Shown piece after piece: positions 8,333-13,900 of a stretch of DNA of 13,900 bases (positions within the stretch are counted from its first letter, which is position 1; every line of letters begins with the position of its first letter). The stretch is taken from the NCBI GenBank assembly GCA_034408685.1, contig JAWXCP010000057.1, positions 1 through 13,900 on the forward strand. The letters are read 5' to 3'. The position numbers and the translations under genes were made by a program. This DNA comes from JANXVY01 sp034408685 (GTDB lineage Bacteria; Pseudomonadota; Alphaproteobacteria; Rhizobiales; Hyphomicrobiaceae). The notes under the pieces are model-generated. The model worked only from the letters and a program-made list of their open reading frames with translations. It was not told the origin of the DNA and ran no database searches.

Positions 8333-9105
8333 GTGGGTTCGCCTCGCGATGAAGGAGTGAGCGTCGGCGTGCAACACGGTGGAGACGCCATGTCGGAGAG
8401 GTCGATGGCGCTAAAGGCATCCATGGCATGACGGCGCAGGGGGCTGTGGGCTTCGAGCGGCTGAAGGACGCGATGGTCGATGGATGTTAACGCATCGCGC
8501 TCTTCGACCGACGACACGTGCGGTCCCAGATCCCGGATTAGGCCGTCGTTGATGGCATAGATCCAGCCATGCACGTGAAGCGCTTGACCGCGAGTCCATG
8601 CATTCTCGACGATCGGTGTAGCGGCGATCCGGCGGACCTGCATCTCAATGTTGATCTCGCACATCCGGTCGAGCCGCTGCAGCGGATCGGCAATGGCATC
8701 GAAGACGCTTTTGTGCTTGCGGTGGAGCATCGATATCGGCTGCAGCCAATGGTCGAGCATCGCGCCGCGCTCGGTCGCCAACGCCCGCTCGACGCCGCCA
8801 CATCCGTAGTGGCCGCAGATGATGATGTGCTCGACGCGCAAATGATCGACTGCGAATTCCAAAACCGACAGCACGTTCATATCGCTAGTGTGCACGACGT
8901 TGGCGATGTTGCGATGAACGAAGACCTCGCCAGGGTCCAGCCCAAGCACGTCGTTTGCCGTCACGCGACTGTCTGAACACCCAATCCACAGATAGCGTGG
9001 CGTTTGCTGCTCCGTCATTCGGCGGAAGAATTCCGGGTCATGCCGACGCTTGCCGGCTGCCCATTCGACGTTTTGATCCAACAGATGGTCCAAAGACTGC
9101 GCCAT
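8329..9105 (-). CDS. can: Beta-carbonic anhydrase
   Basis: The 258-residue cytoplasmic zinc enzyme interconverts CO2 and bicarbonate. The zinc ligands and the catalytic dyad are intact: Cys43-Ser-Asp45-Ser-Arg47 and His99-Tyr-Gly-Cys102-Gly-Gly, only one residue offset from E. coli Can. Further family stretches are VFVHRNIANVV and the LHVHGWIYAINDG segment. It is about 38 residues longer than E. coli Can; the extra C-terminal tail (from about HSPLRRHAM) is low in recognisable structure and holds a Cys-Cys pair. The start could be ATG at 9105 (one base overlap with the hemerythrin-like stop) or GTG at 9108 (four base overlap); AGGAG lies ten bases before the ATG. It overlaps the DUF2478 gene by four bases, so it is co-translated with its neighbours and probably serves the nitrate-respiring state. 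Confidence 0.93.
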   Translation of the reverse strand: MAQSLDHLLDQNVEWAAGKRRHDPEFFRRMTEQQTPRYLWIGCSDSRVTANDVLGLDPGEVFVHRNIANVVHTSDMNVLSVLEFAVDHLRVEHIIICGHYGCGGVERALATERGAMLDHWLQPISMLHRKHKSVFDAIADPLQRLDRMCEINIEMQVRRIAATPIVENAWTRGQALHVHGWIYAINDGLIRDLGPHVSSVEERDALTSIDHRVLQPLEAHSPLRRHAMDAFSAIDLSDMASPPCCTPTLTPSSRGEPT

Positions 9106-9671
9106 CACTCCATCACTCCTCGTCGAGCCCGCATGTGGAGGCTCATAACCTTGAGATCATCTGACTTTAAACGCCCTTGTGCGATGGGGATTACAATGGC
9201 GTTTTCTACCGCCAGATGCCTCTGCTCGGTCAGCGAGTACGCCCGCATGATCGCGCCGATGCTTGGCGCCAGTTTGACTGGATCACGAGACCGACCGGCC
9301 GATAGGACGCTGACGATTTTGCTCGTCAGATCGCGGCAACGGCTATGGTCTGAAACAAGGCCAACCAACACGGGTTCAATTCGGTCTTCGGGCAGAGCCC
9401 TCTGTCGCAAGGCCGGAAACAGATCTTCTTCTTCGTCTGCAAAATGAAGTGGAACATCGCGAGTGAGGAAAGCCGCGACGATGTCGGCCGATGTCTTGGC
9501 GAGCCGTCCGGCCGCAGCGTAGGCCTCGAGCGCTCCACAAGCCGCGCGCTGGCGGCCATGATCGGCTAAGATGTAGGCCAGCGGGTCTGAAAGCAGCGCG
9601 ACCGTCGGGGCGGCGGCAAATAACTGGCCAAGATCGTCGAAACACTCAGGTCGGGCGATGGGAGGACGCAT
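9105..9671 (-). CDS. Hemerythrin HHE-domain protein
   Basis: The 188-residue product is a four-helix bundle of the hemerythrin-like family, which binds a di-iron centre and can sense or carry O2 or handle NO or iron-sulfur damage. The candidate ligands occur in the expected order: His38 (ADHGRQR), His76 and Glu80 (LHFADEEED), His109 (SDHSRC), and His152 with Glu156 (EQRHLAVEN). No signal peptide is present, so it acts in the cytoplasm. The ATG at 9671 has a full AGGAGG five bases upstream; a TTG at 9674 would sit too close to it. It lies between an unrecognised small gene and the carbonic anhydrase. Being inside a nitrate reductase operon, a job in oxygen or nitric oxide response is plausible but not shown. 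DnrN/YtfE-type repair proteins are a related alternative, though the N-terminal ScdA-like domain is absent. Confidence 0.85.
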   Translation of the reverse strand: MRPPIARPECFDDLGQLFAAAPTVALLSDPLAYILADHGRQRAACGALEAYAAAGRLAKTSADIVAAFLTRDVPLHFADEEEDLFPALRQRALPEDRIEPVLVGLVSDHSRCRDLTSKIVSVLSAGRSRDPVKLAPSIGAIMRAYSLTEQRHLAVENAIVIPIAQGRLKSDDLKVMSLHMRARRGVME

Positions 9672-9676
9672 CAATT

Positions 9677-9682
9677 CCTCCT
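9677..9682 (-). promoter_or_regulatory. Strong ribosome binding site of the hemerythrin-like gene
   Basis: A perfect AGGAGG on the minus strand lies five bases before the ATG at 9671 and overlaps the TAG stop (9681-9683) of the upstream small gene. This fixes the start and suggests translational coupling. Confidence 0.8.
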
Positions 9683-10001
9683 ACGATTTGCAAGAGCAAC
9701 CTTGATGGTGGGCACCTTCAGATCGGTCGTTCGCGACGGCCCACGTCACCATTGCTTGTAGGCAGGTTGCAGCCGGCGTCTCAGACTTTTGCAGCGCCGT
9801 CGATAGCCTCAACCAGTCCTCGTCGAGCGCTTGGCTCGCAAAGCGCCGTGTTGCGCCGTACACGTATTCACCCACGCTTTCCCCGTGATGGCGGCCAGCG
9901 TCTCGGACTTGTCCGATCAAAACAATATCGCCGAGATCGAGCAAGGCGGCCGCCGCCTTGTCTTCATCAGAAAGCTGTTTGAGAAGGTCGCTGACCAACA
10001 T
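9681..10001 (-). CDS. Unrecognised 106-residue protein with Cys-X-Cys tail
   Basis: I do not recognise a family for this small protein. It starts with ATG after GAGG at a five-base spacing, and it fits tightly in the operon: seven bases after the prolyl isomerase stop and nine before the hemerythrin-like start, so it is very likely real. The sequence looks helical and soluble, begins MLVSDLLKQLSDEDKAAA, has a His-His pair at 38-39 followed by GESVGEYVYGATRRF, and a second helical stretch with Trp63 and Trp87. It ends with HHQGCSCKS, in which His98, His99, Cys102 and Cys104 could form a metal or iron-sulfur binding tail. No signal peptide or membrane segment is seen. A role in nitrate reductase maturation or metal delivery is a guess from context. 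Confidence 0.8.
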   Translation of the reverse strand: MLVSDLLKQLSDEDKAAAALLDLGDIVLIGQVRDAGRHHGESVGEYVYGATRRFASQALDEDWLRLSTALQKSETPAATCLQAMVTWAVANDRSEGAHHQGCSCKS

Positions 10002-10008
10002 GGGAACC

Positions 10009-10851
10009 TCATTGAACCAGTGGGGTCGCGCTGCCGTTCAGGTCGATACCGACAATGTCGGCGGCCCCCGCCAGCACGGCGACGTATTGGTGTGATGCCG
10101 AGCGGCGCACGCGCTCATCGAGATACTGGGCAATGCGCTCGCGGACGGCCTCAAGCGGTAGCTGCCGACCCATCTCGCGATGTTCAACGCGAATAATATG
10201 GAAACCGTAGCGCGTCTCGACTGGCCCGCGGCCAATCGTGCCGGCCGGGATCATTGGCAGCGCCCGCTCGAATTCCGGTACGGTCTGGCCTGGCCCAATC
10301 TGACCGAGGGTGCCGCCAAGGTCTTTTGACGGGCATGCTGAATGTGTCTTGGCGAGGTGGTCAAACAGTTCTGGCGCTTCAAGTGCGACTGCCAAGATCG
10401 CTTCTGCTGACTGGCGCGCTGTGTCCCGTCCGATCCGATCACCAGGCGCTGCAGCGATGAGGATGTGAGAAGCTGCGAACAAGTCTGGTGTTCTAAAGCG
10501 CTTTAAATTTTGGCTATAAAAGCGCTCGCAGGCCGCATCGTCGGCGCTCGGGACGACCACATCGATTTCAATCACGGCGCGCACGAGCGCCTCGTCATCG
10601 GTCTCCCGCCGCCCATTGTCGTCGGCGATGGGCGTAGCAGTTAAACCCAGGGCCCGGGCACGCTGGAGCAGCAATTCGCGTATCGCCAGCGCACGTGCCG
10701 CTGACAACCAAGCTTCGCGAGGCGTTGCTGCTGGGTGGTTCTGCGCTTCGCGCGCGATATCCTCACGAGATATCGACACGCCGTTGACGCTCACATCCGT
10801 CGGCTTAACGGGAATCACAGGCTTCAGTCCGGCAGCTGATGATACATCCAT
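10009..10851 (-). CDS. Parvulin-type peptidyl-prolyl cis-trans isomerase of nar cluster
   Basis: The 280-residue product catalyses cis-trans isomerisation of proline bonds. It has an N-terminal helical chaperone-like region (about 20-118, VSVNGVSISREDIAREA and FYSQNLKRF) and a parvulin domain (about 126-222) with the hallmarks ASHILI (His129), HSACPSKDLGGTLG (Cys173), VPEFERAL and YGFHIIRV (His218). There is no signal peptide, so unlike SurA or PrsA it should act in the cytoplasm, where NarGH is folded and loaded with cofactors; NifM, the parvulin that matures nitrogenase iron protein, is a comparable case. A PpiC-type gene also follows narI in Pseudomonas aeruginosa (narK1K2GHJI cluster), which supports a link to nitrate reductase. 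GGAG lies nine bases before the ATG. It starts six bases after the narI stop. Confidence 0.9.
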   Translation of the reverse strand: MDVSSAAGLKPVIPVKPTDVSVNGVSISREDIAREAQNHPAATPREAWLSAARALAIRELLLQRARALGLTATPIADDNGRRETDDEALVRAVIEIDVVVPSADDAACERFYSQNLKRFRTPDLFAASHILIAAAPGDRIGRDTARQSAEAILAVALEAPELFDHLAKTHSACPSKDLGGTLGQIGPGQTVPEFERALPMIPAGTIGRGPVETRYGFHIIRVEHREMGRQLPLEAVRERIAQYLDERVRRSASHQYVAVLAGAADIVGIDLNGSATPLVQ

Positions 10852-10857
10852 GGTTGA

Positions 10858-11589
10858 TTACTCCGCTGGATATTGTGGGGTGGGGCGGCGCGTGGCCGGT
10901 GATAGATCTCGCCGGGTGCGCACGACTTGGTAGCCGCTGCGGCCGAGATACCAGACCGGGGCAGACCAGATATGGACGAGGCGCGAGAACGGGAAAATCA
11001 AGAAGATGGTCATGCCGAGGACGAGGTGGACGAGATAGGGCCAGTCGAGCCCCTGCAGCGTCTTGGCGTCGACCGGCTGGACGGTGACGATACCCTGCGC
11101 CCAGTGCGACAGGATCAACATTACGCCACCATCCGAGTGGGCGAACGAAAAGGGCAGCGTCACCAATCCGATGCTGAGCTGTACCCAGAGGATGATCAGC
11201 ACGGCGAGGTCCATATACGTCGATGTTTGCCGCACACGAGCGTCGAACAGGCGGCGATGGAGCAGCAGCGATAAACCAACGAAGCAGACGACGCCGGCGA
11301 TGCCGCCTGCCGTGATTGCGATCAATTGCTTTTGCTCGACTGTGATCACCAGCTTATACAGCCACGTGGGCGTTAGCAGTCCAACGAAGTGGCCAAAGAA
11401 TAGGAATATTATGCCGACGTGGAACAGGTTTGAGCCCCAGGTGAGCTGGCGTTTGCGAAGGAGCTGGCTTGAACTGGCGCGCCACGTGTACTGCTCGCGG
11501 TCAAAGCGGATGATGCTGCCGAAAATAAATGCCGACAGGCAGACATAGGGATACCAGACGAATAGAATATGGAAAATGCTGTCGCGCAT
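10858..11589 (-). CDS. narI: Respiratory nitrate reductase gamma subunit, cytochrome b
   Basis: The 243-residue integral membrane protein carries two b-type hemes, oxidises quinol and passes electrons to NarH. About five hydrophobic segments are visible (roughly 5-27, 52-73, 89-110, 127-147 and 184-204). The four heme-ligand histidines are present at 57, 67, 188 and 206, each one residue offset from E. coli NarI (56, 66, 187, 205). The C-terminus ends in a basic cytoplasmic tail with RSGYQVVRTRRDL, as in the family. GGGAG lies eight bases before the ATG, and the gene starts three bases after the narJ stop. Nothing looks damaged. Confidence 0.97.
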   Translation of the reverse strand: MRDSIFHILFVWYPYVCLSAFIFGSIIRFDREQYTWRASSSQLLRKRQLTWGSNLFHVGIIFLFFGHFVGLLTPTWLYKLVITVEQKQLIAITAGGIAGVVCFVGLSLLLHRRLFDARVRQTSTYMDLAVLIILWVQLSIGLVTLPFSFAHSDGGVMLILSHWAQGIVTVQPVDAKTLQGLDWPYLVHLVLGMTIFLIFPFSRLVHIWSAPVWYLGRSGYQVVRTRRDLSPATRRPTPQYPAE

Positions 11590-11592
11590 GGC

Positions 11593-12354
11593 CTAGGCTC
11601 CCTGTCGCGTCGGTTTACCAGAATAGGTGACTTGCGTTCGTATGGCTGGCGCGCTCAGCTGTTCCATGCCTGGTGCAAGCCGCCCGGCTTGTCGGAGCCT
11701 GGAAGCTAGACCGTCCTTGCCGCAGGCATCGCTGGCTGCCCCTGGGCCAAACAGAACTTCTTCATCTTCCCACGCGGCATCGAGCGCTTCGAGATCGTCA
11801 GGCTCAGGGTCAGGCTCGGCTAGCAGGCGTGCAAGCGTCTCGGCGTCGGGCTTGGCGTTGGCCAACCGCACGAGGCAAGAAAACGGGGCTTGATATGGCG
11901 AAGTCCGCTTTTTAAGCCGCTCGCGAAGGGCTGCAAAAACATGGGCAGGCTGACCGATTAGTGCGAGTGCTTCAGCAGGGCTGCGGGTTGAGGCAAACTC
12001 GAGGAACAGCGGCAAGAAGTCCGGCAGTTCCTTGGTCGTTGGCGTGTACCCGCCATCCTCGTAAACCTTGATCAGGTCGACCATGGCTTGGCCGCGGTCC
12101 CGGCTTTCACCGTGCACGTGCTCGAACAGATGCAAGGACAACGAGCGGGTGCGATCAAACAACAGGATGTAGCGTTCTTGAGCGTCCAACAGGTCGCAGG
12201 CAGCCAGATCGTCGATCAGCATTTGCAGCCCCGATCGCTCGGTCTTGGGAAGCAGTCGCTCCCGATCTAGAACAGTCGCGAGTTCACTGAGTGCGGCGAT
12301 CAGATCAGCCGTCGGATACGACAGGAGCGCTGAAAGAACCTTGAGCGTTTTCAT
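11593..12354 (-). CDS. narJ: Nitrate reductase molybdenum cofactor assembly chaperone
   Basis: The 253-residue cytoplasmic chaperone binds apo-NarG and allows molybdenum cofactor insertion and membrane anchoring of NarGH; it is not part of the final enzyme. The hallmark segment is at residues 60-94, ERYILLFDRTRSLSLHLFEH followed by VHGESRDRGQAMVDL. The start MKTLKVLSALLSYP is typical. The C-terminal part (about 170-253) is acidic then variable, as in homologues. AGGAG lies seven bases before the ATG, and the start ATG shares its A with the TGA stop of narH, which indicates translational coupling. Confidence 0.96.
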   Translation of the reverse strand: MKTLKVLSALLSYPTADLIAALSELATVLDRERLLPKTERSGLQMLIDDLAACDLLDAQERYILLFDRTRSLSLHLFEHVHGESRDRGQAMVDLIKVYEDGGYTPTTKELPDFLPLFLEFASTRSPAEALALIGQPAHVFAALRERLKKRTSPYQAPFSCLVRLANAKPDAETLARLLAEPDPEPDDLEALDAAWEDEEVLFGPGAASDACGKDGLASRLRQAGRLAPGMEQLSAPAIRTQVTYSGKPTRQGA

Positions 12355-13799
12355 CAGTACGCTCCTACTTTCGGTTTATCGTTTTTGACCTTGATGCCGC
12401 CAAACAAGTTGACCTGCTTGTCGCTTGGCATGCAGCCGTCACCAAACGAGAAGCCGCATTGTCCGCGCAGTTCGTAGGCGTCTTCGGTTGCTTCGCGGTG
12501 CGTCGTGGGGATCACAAAGCGGTCCTCGTAATTGGCGATCGCCATCACGTGATACATGTCTTCGATTTGTTGACCGGAGAGGCCGACGCGCGTGGCAATG
12601 CCCTCGTCAATGACGCCATCAACAGTTTTAGCACGCATGTAGGCCCGCATGGCGAGCATCCGCTCGAGGCCTATGGCGATCGGTTTCTCATCGCCAGCTG
12701 TCAGCAAATTGGCGAGGTAGCGCAGTGGGATGCGCAGCGATTTGACGTCTGGCATGCCGCCGTCCATGCCCATCTTGCCCGCTTCGGCGGCAGCCGTAAT
12801 CGGTGACAATGGTGGCACGTACCAGACCATTGGCAAGGTGCGGTATTCAGGGTGGAGGGGGAAAGCGACTTTCCACTCCATCGCCATCTTCCACACCGGG
12901 GATTTGCGCGCGCCTTCTAGCCAAGCTTCCGGCACACCATCGCGGCGCGCCTGCTCGATCACTTTGGGATCATTGGGATCCATAAAGATCGAGAGTTGGG
13001 CTTCGTAGAGGTCCTTCTCGTCGGCAACGCTAGCCGCCTCCTCGATGCGGTCCGCATCATAGAGTACGACGCCAAGATAGCGGATGCGGCCAACGCAGGT
13101 TTCCGAACATACGGTTGGCTGGCCAGCCTCGATGCGCGGATAGCAGAAGATGCATTTTTCAGATTTGCCACTCGACCAGTTGAAATAGATCTTTTTATAA
13201 GGGCATGCCGAAACGCACATACGCCAGCCGCGGCATTTGTCCTGGTCGATGAGGACGATGCCGTCTTCTTCGCGTTTATAGATCGCACCAGAGGGACATG
13301 CAGCCGCGCAGGCTGGATTGAGGCAGTGCTCACACAAGCGCGGTAAGTACATCATGAAGGTGTTTTCGAACTGGCCATACATCTCCTTTTGAATGCCTTC
13401 GAAGTTGGCATCTTGAGAGCGCTTGGCGAATTCGCCACCGAGAATTTCCTCCCAGTTCGGCCCCCACTCGATTTTTTCCATGCGTTCGCCCGTAATCAGT
13501 GAGCGCGGTCGCGCGGTTGGAAATGCCTCAAGCTCGGGCGCCTTCTGGAGGTGGTCATAGTCGAATGTAAACGGCTCGTAATAATCATCGATCTCGGGCA
13601 TGTCGGGATTGGCAAAAATGTTGGCCAGGATGCGCCACTTGCCGCCAATCTTAGGCTCAATTTTGCCGTTGCGCTTGCGCTTCCAGCCGCCGTTCCACTT
13701 GTTCTGGTTTTCCCAGTCCTTGGGGTACCCAATACCAGGTTTGGTTTCGACGTTATTGAACCACGCGTATTCCATGCCTTCGCGATTGGTCCATACGTT
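12354..13799 (-). CDS. narH: Respiratory nitrate reductase beta subunit, 5' end lost
   Basis: NarH carries four iron-sulfur clusters that wire NarI to the molybdenum subunit NarG on the cytoplasmic face of the membrane. About 481 residues are clear NarH, from NVWTNREGMEYAWFNN to the stop. Three cysteine groups are intact: CEHCLNPACAAACP (about 13307-13345), CRGWRMCVSACP with the Trp that marks the 3Fe-4S site (about 13205-13240), and CIFC...CSETC (about 13100-13160). Homology begins at the residue equivalent to Asn28 of E. coli NarH; the preceding 27 residues, including the CIGCHTCSVTC cluster group (Cys16, 19, 22, 26), are absent. The frame stays open to the right edge (a GTG at 13850 could be called as start), but those codons read VYHGFVAQRRIHRGNQE, unlike NarH. 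No frame of 13800-13900 contains the missing part, so this is not a simple frameshift. The gene as shown would not give functional NarH. Confidence 0.93.
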   Translation of the reverse strand, partial: NVWTNREGMEYAWFNNVETKPGIGYPKDWENQNKWNGGWKRKRNGKIEPKIGGKWRILANIFANPDMPEIDDYYEPFTFDYDHLQKAPELEAFPTARPRSLITGERMEKIEWGPNWEEILGGEFAKRSQDANFEGIQKEMYGQFENTFMMYLPRLCEHCLNPACAAACPSGAIYKREEDGIVLIDQDKCRGWRMCVSACPYKKIYFNWSSGKSEKCIFCYPRIEAGQPTVCSETCVGRIRYLGVVLYDADRIEEAASVADEKDLYEAQLSIFMDPNDPKVIEQARRDGVPEAWLEGARKSPVWKMAMEWKVAFPLHPEYRTLPMVWYVPPLSPITAAAEAGKMGMDGGMPDVKSLRIPLRYLANLLTAGDEKPIAIGLERMLAMRAYMRAKTVDGVIDEGIATRVGLSGQQIEDMYHVMAIANYEDRFVIPTTHREATEDAYELRGQCGFSFGDGCMPSDKQVNLFGGIKVKNDKPKVGAY

Positions 13800-13835
13800 T
13801 TCCTGATTACCCCGATGTATCCGCCGTTGCGCCAC

Positions 13836-13856
13836 GAAGCCGTGATACACGGGGCT
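13836..13856. repeat. Small imperfect hairpin in the region right of narH
   Basis: CCGTG (13840-13844) and CACGG (13848-13852) pair around a three-base loop, and flanking AAG/CTT extend the stem past two unpaired Gs. It lies in the 80-base leader before the ATG at 13881. It could be a folded leader of a transposase gene, but its role is unknown. Confidence 0.5.
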
Positions 13857-13880
13857 TGAGCGGCGGCGAGGGAGGCAGTG

Positions 13881-13900
13881 ATGGCACGCAACGCGGTGCA
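13881..13900 (+). CDS. Start of a rightward gene, possibly IS1595-family transposase
   Basis: Only six full codons are visible (MARNAV and two bases more). The start is supported by GGAGG with five-base spacing. From memory, IS1595-family transposases often begin with a MARNAVQF- or MAQNAVQF-like sequence; this is suggestive but too short to decide. It is the only evidence for the identity. Confidence 0.35.

Larger units (their letters stand above)
13800..13900 (+). mobile_element. Foreign sequence replacing the narH start; possible IS1595-type left end
   Basis: The 100 bases right of the narH break carry no NarH or NarG sequence in any frame. They contain a leader of about 80 bases, a GAGGGAGG ribosome binding site (13868-13875) and an ATG at 13881, all on the plus strand, facing away from narH. 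This arrangement fits the left end of an insertion sequence whose transposase starts at 13881. A clear terminal inverted repeat cannot be shown because the other end is outside the window. The alternative is a chimeric contig join. IS or join, this stretch does not belong to narH. Confidence 0.45.

Noticed and set aside
10495..10526. AT-rich patch with the palindrome AAAGCGCTTT and a second AAAGCGCT, resembling an operator
   Set aside because: It lies inside the prolyl isomerase gene and encodes the conserved ERFYSQNLKRF segment; no gene starts nearby.
13800..13850. Extension of narH to the GTG at 13850 as its native N-terminus
   Set aside because: The residues do not match any NarH and lack the first cysteine group; the open frame is accidental read-through into foreign DNA.
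1..13900. CRISPR arrays, tRNA or rRNA genes, FNR boxes
   Set aside because: No regularly spaced repeats, no cloverleaf or rRNA-like sequence and no full TTGAT-N4-ATCAA site were seen on either strand by eye.

Overview
The window looks like a piece of a roughly 60% GC proteobacterial chromosome. An alphaproteobacterium of the Hyphomicrobiales type is my best guess, but this is an inference from gene content; I cannot confirm it without a search. It is almost fully coding, and no gap between genes exceeds about 70 bases. Two gene blocks converge at about 7760-7777.

Left block (+ strand, 1-7759): the 3' two thirds of a D-lactate dehydrogenase-type FAD/Fe-S oxidase, then aceE, aceF and lpdA of the pyruvate dehydrogenase complex. 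The oxidase stop and the aceE start are one base apart. As an operon this reads as lactate -> pyruvate -> acetyl-CoA. The E1 is the homodimeric AceE type, and the E3 carries its own N-terminal lipoyl domain. The lpdA reading frame is broken at a run of nine G residues (6327-6335) in the linker between the lipoyl domain and the E3 domain; eight Gs would give one 586-residue protein.

Right block (- strand, 13799-7778, read right to left): narH, narJ and narI of the membrane-bound respiratory nitrate reductase, then a cytoplasmic parvulin-type prolyl isomerase, an unrecognised 106-residue protein with a Cys-X-Cys tail, a hemerythrin-like protein, a beta-carbonic anhydrase and a DUF2478 protein. 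Neighbours overlap by 1-4 bases or sit 3-9 bases apart, so this is one transcription unit. The last five genes look like an accessory module for nitrate respiration (maturation, O2/NO handling, CO2/bicarbonate balance, molybdenum-linked function).

The right edge is abnormal. NarH homology stops abruptly at about 13799, at the codon matching E. coli NarH Asn28. The next 100 bases do not encode the missing N-terminal cysteine group in any frame. They hold instead a strong ribosome binding site and an ATG facing right, which I read tentatively as the start of an IS1595-type transposase, so narH is either interrupted by an insertion sequence or the contig is chimeric there. The left edge begins with a perfect 20-bp palindrome inside the oxidase gene.
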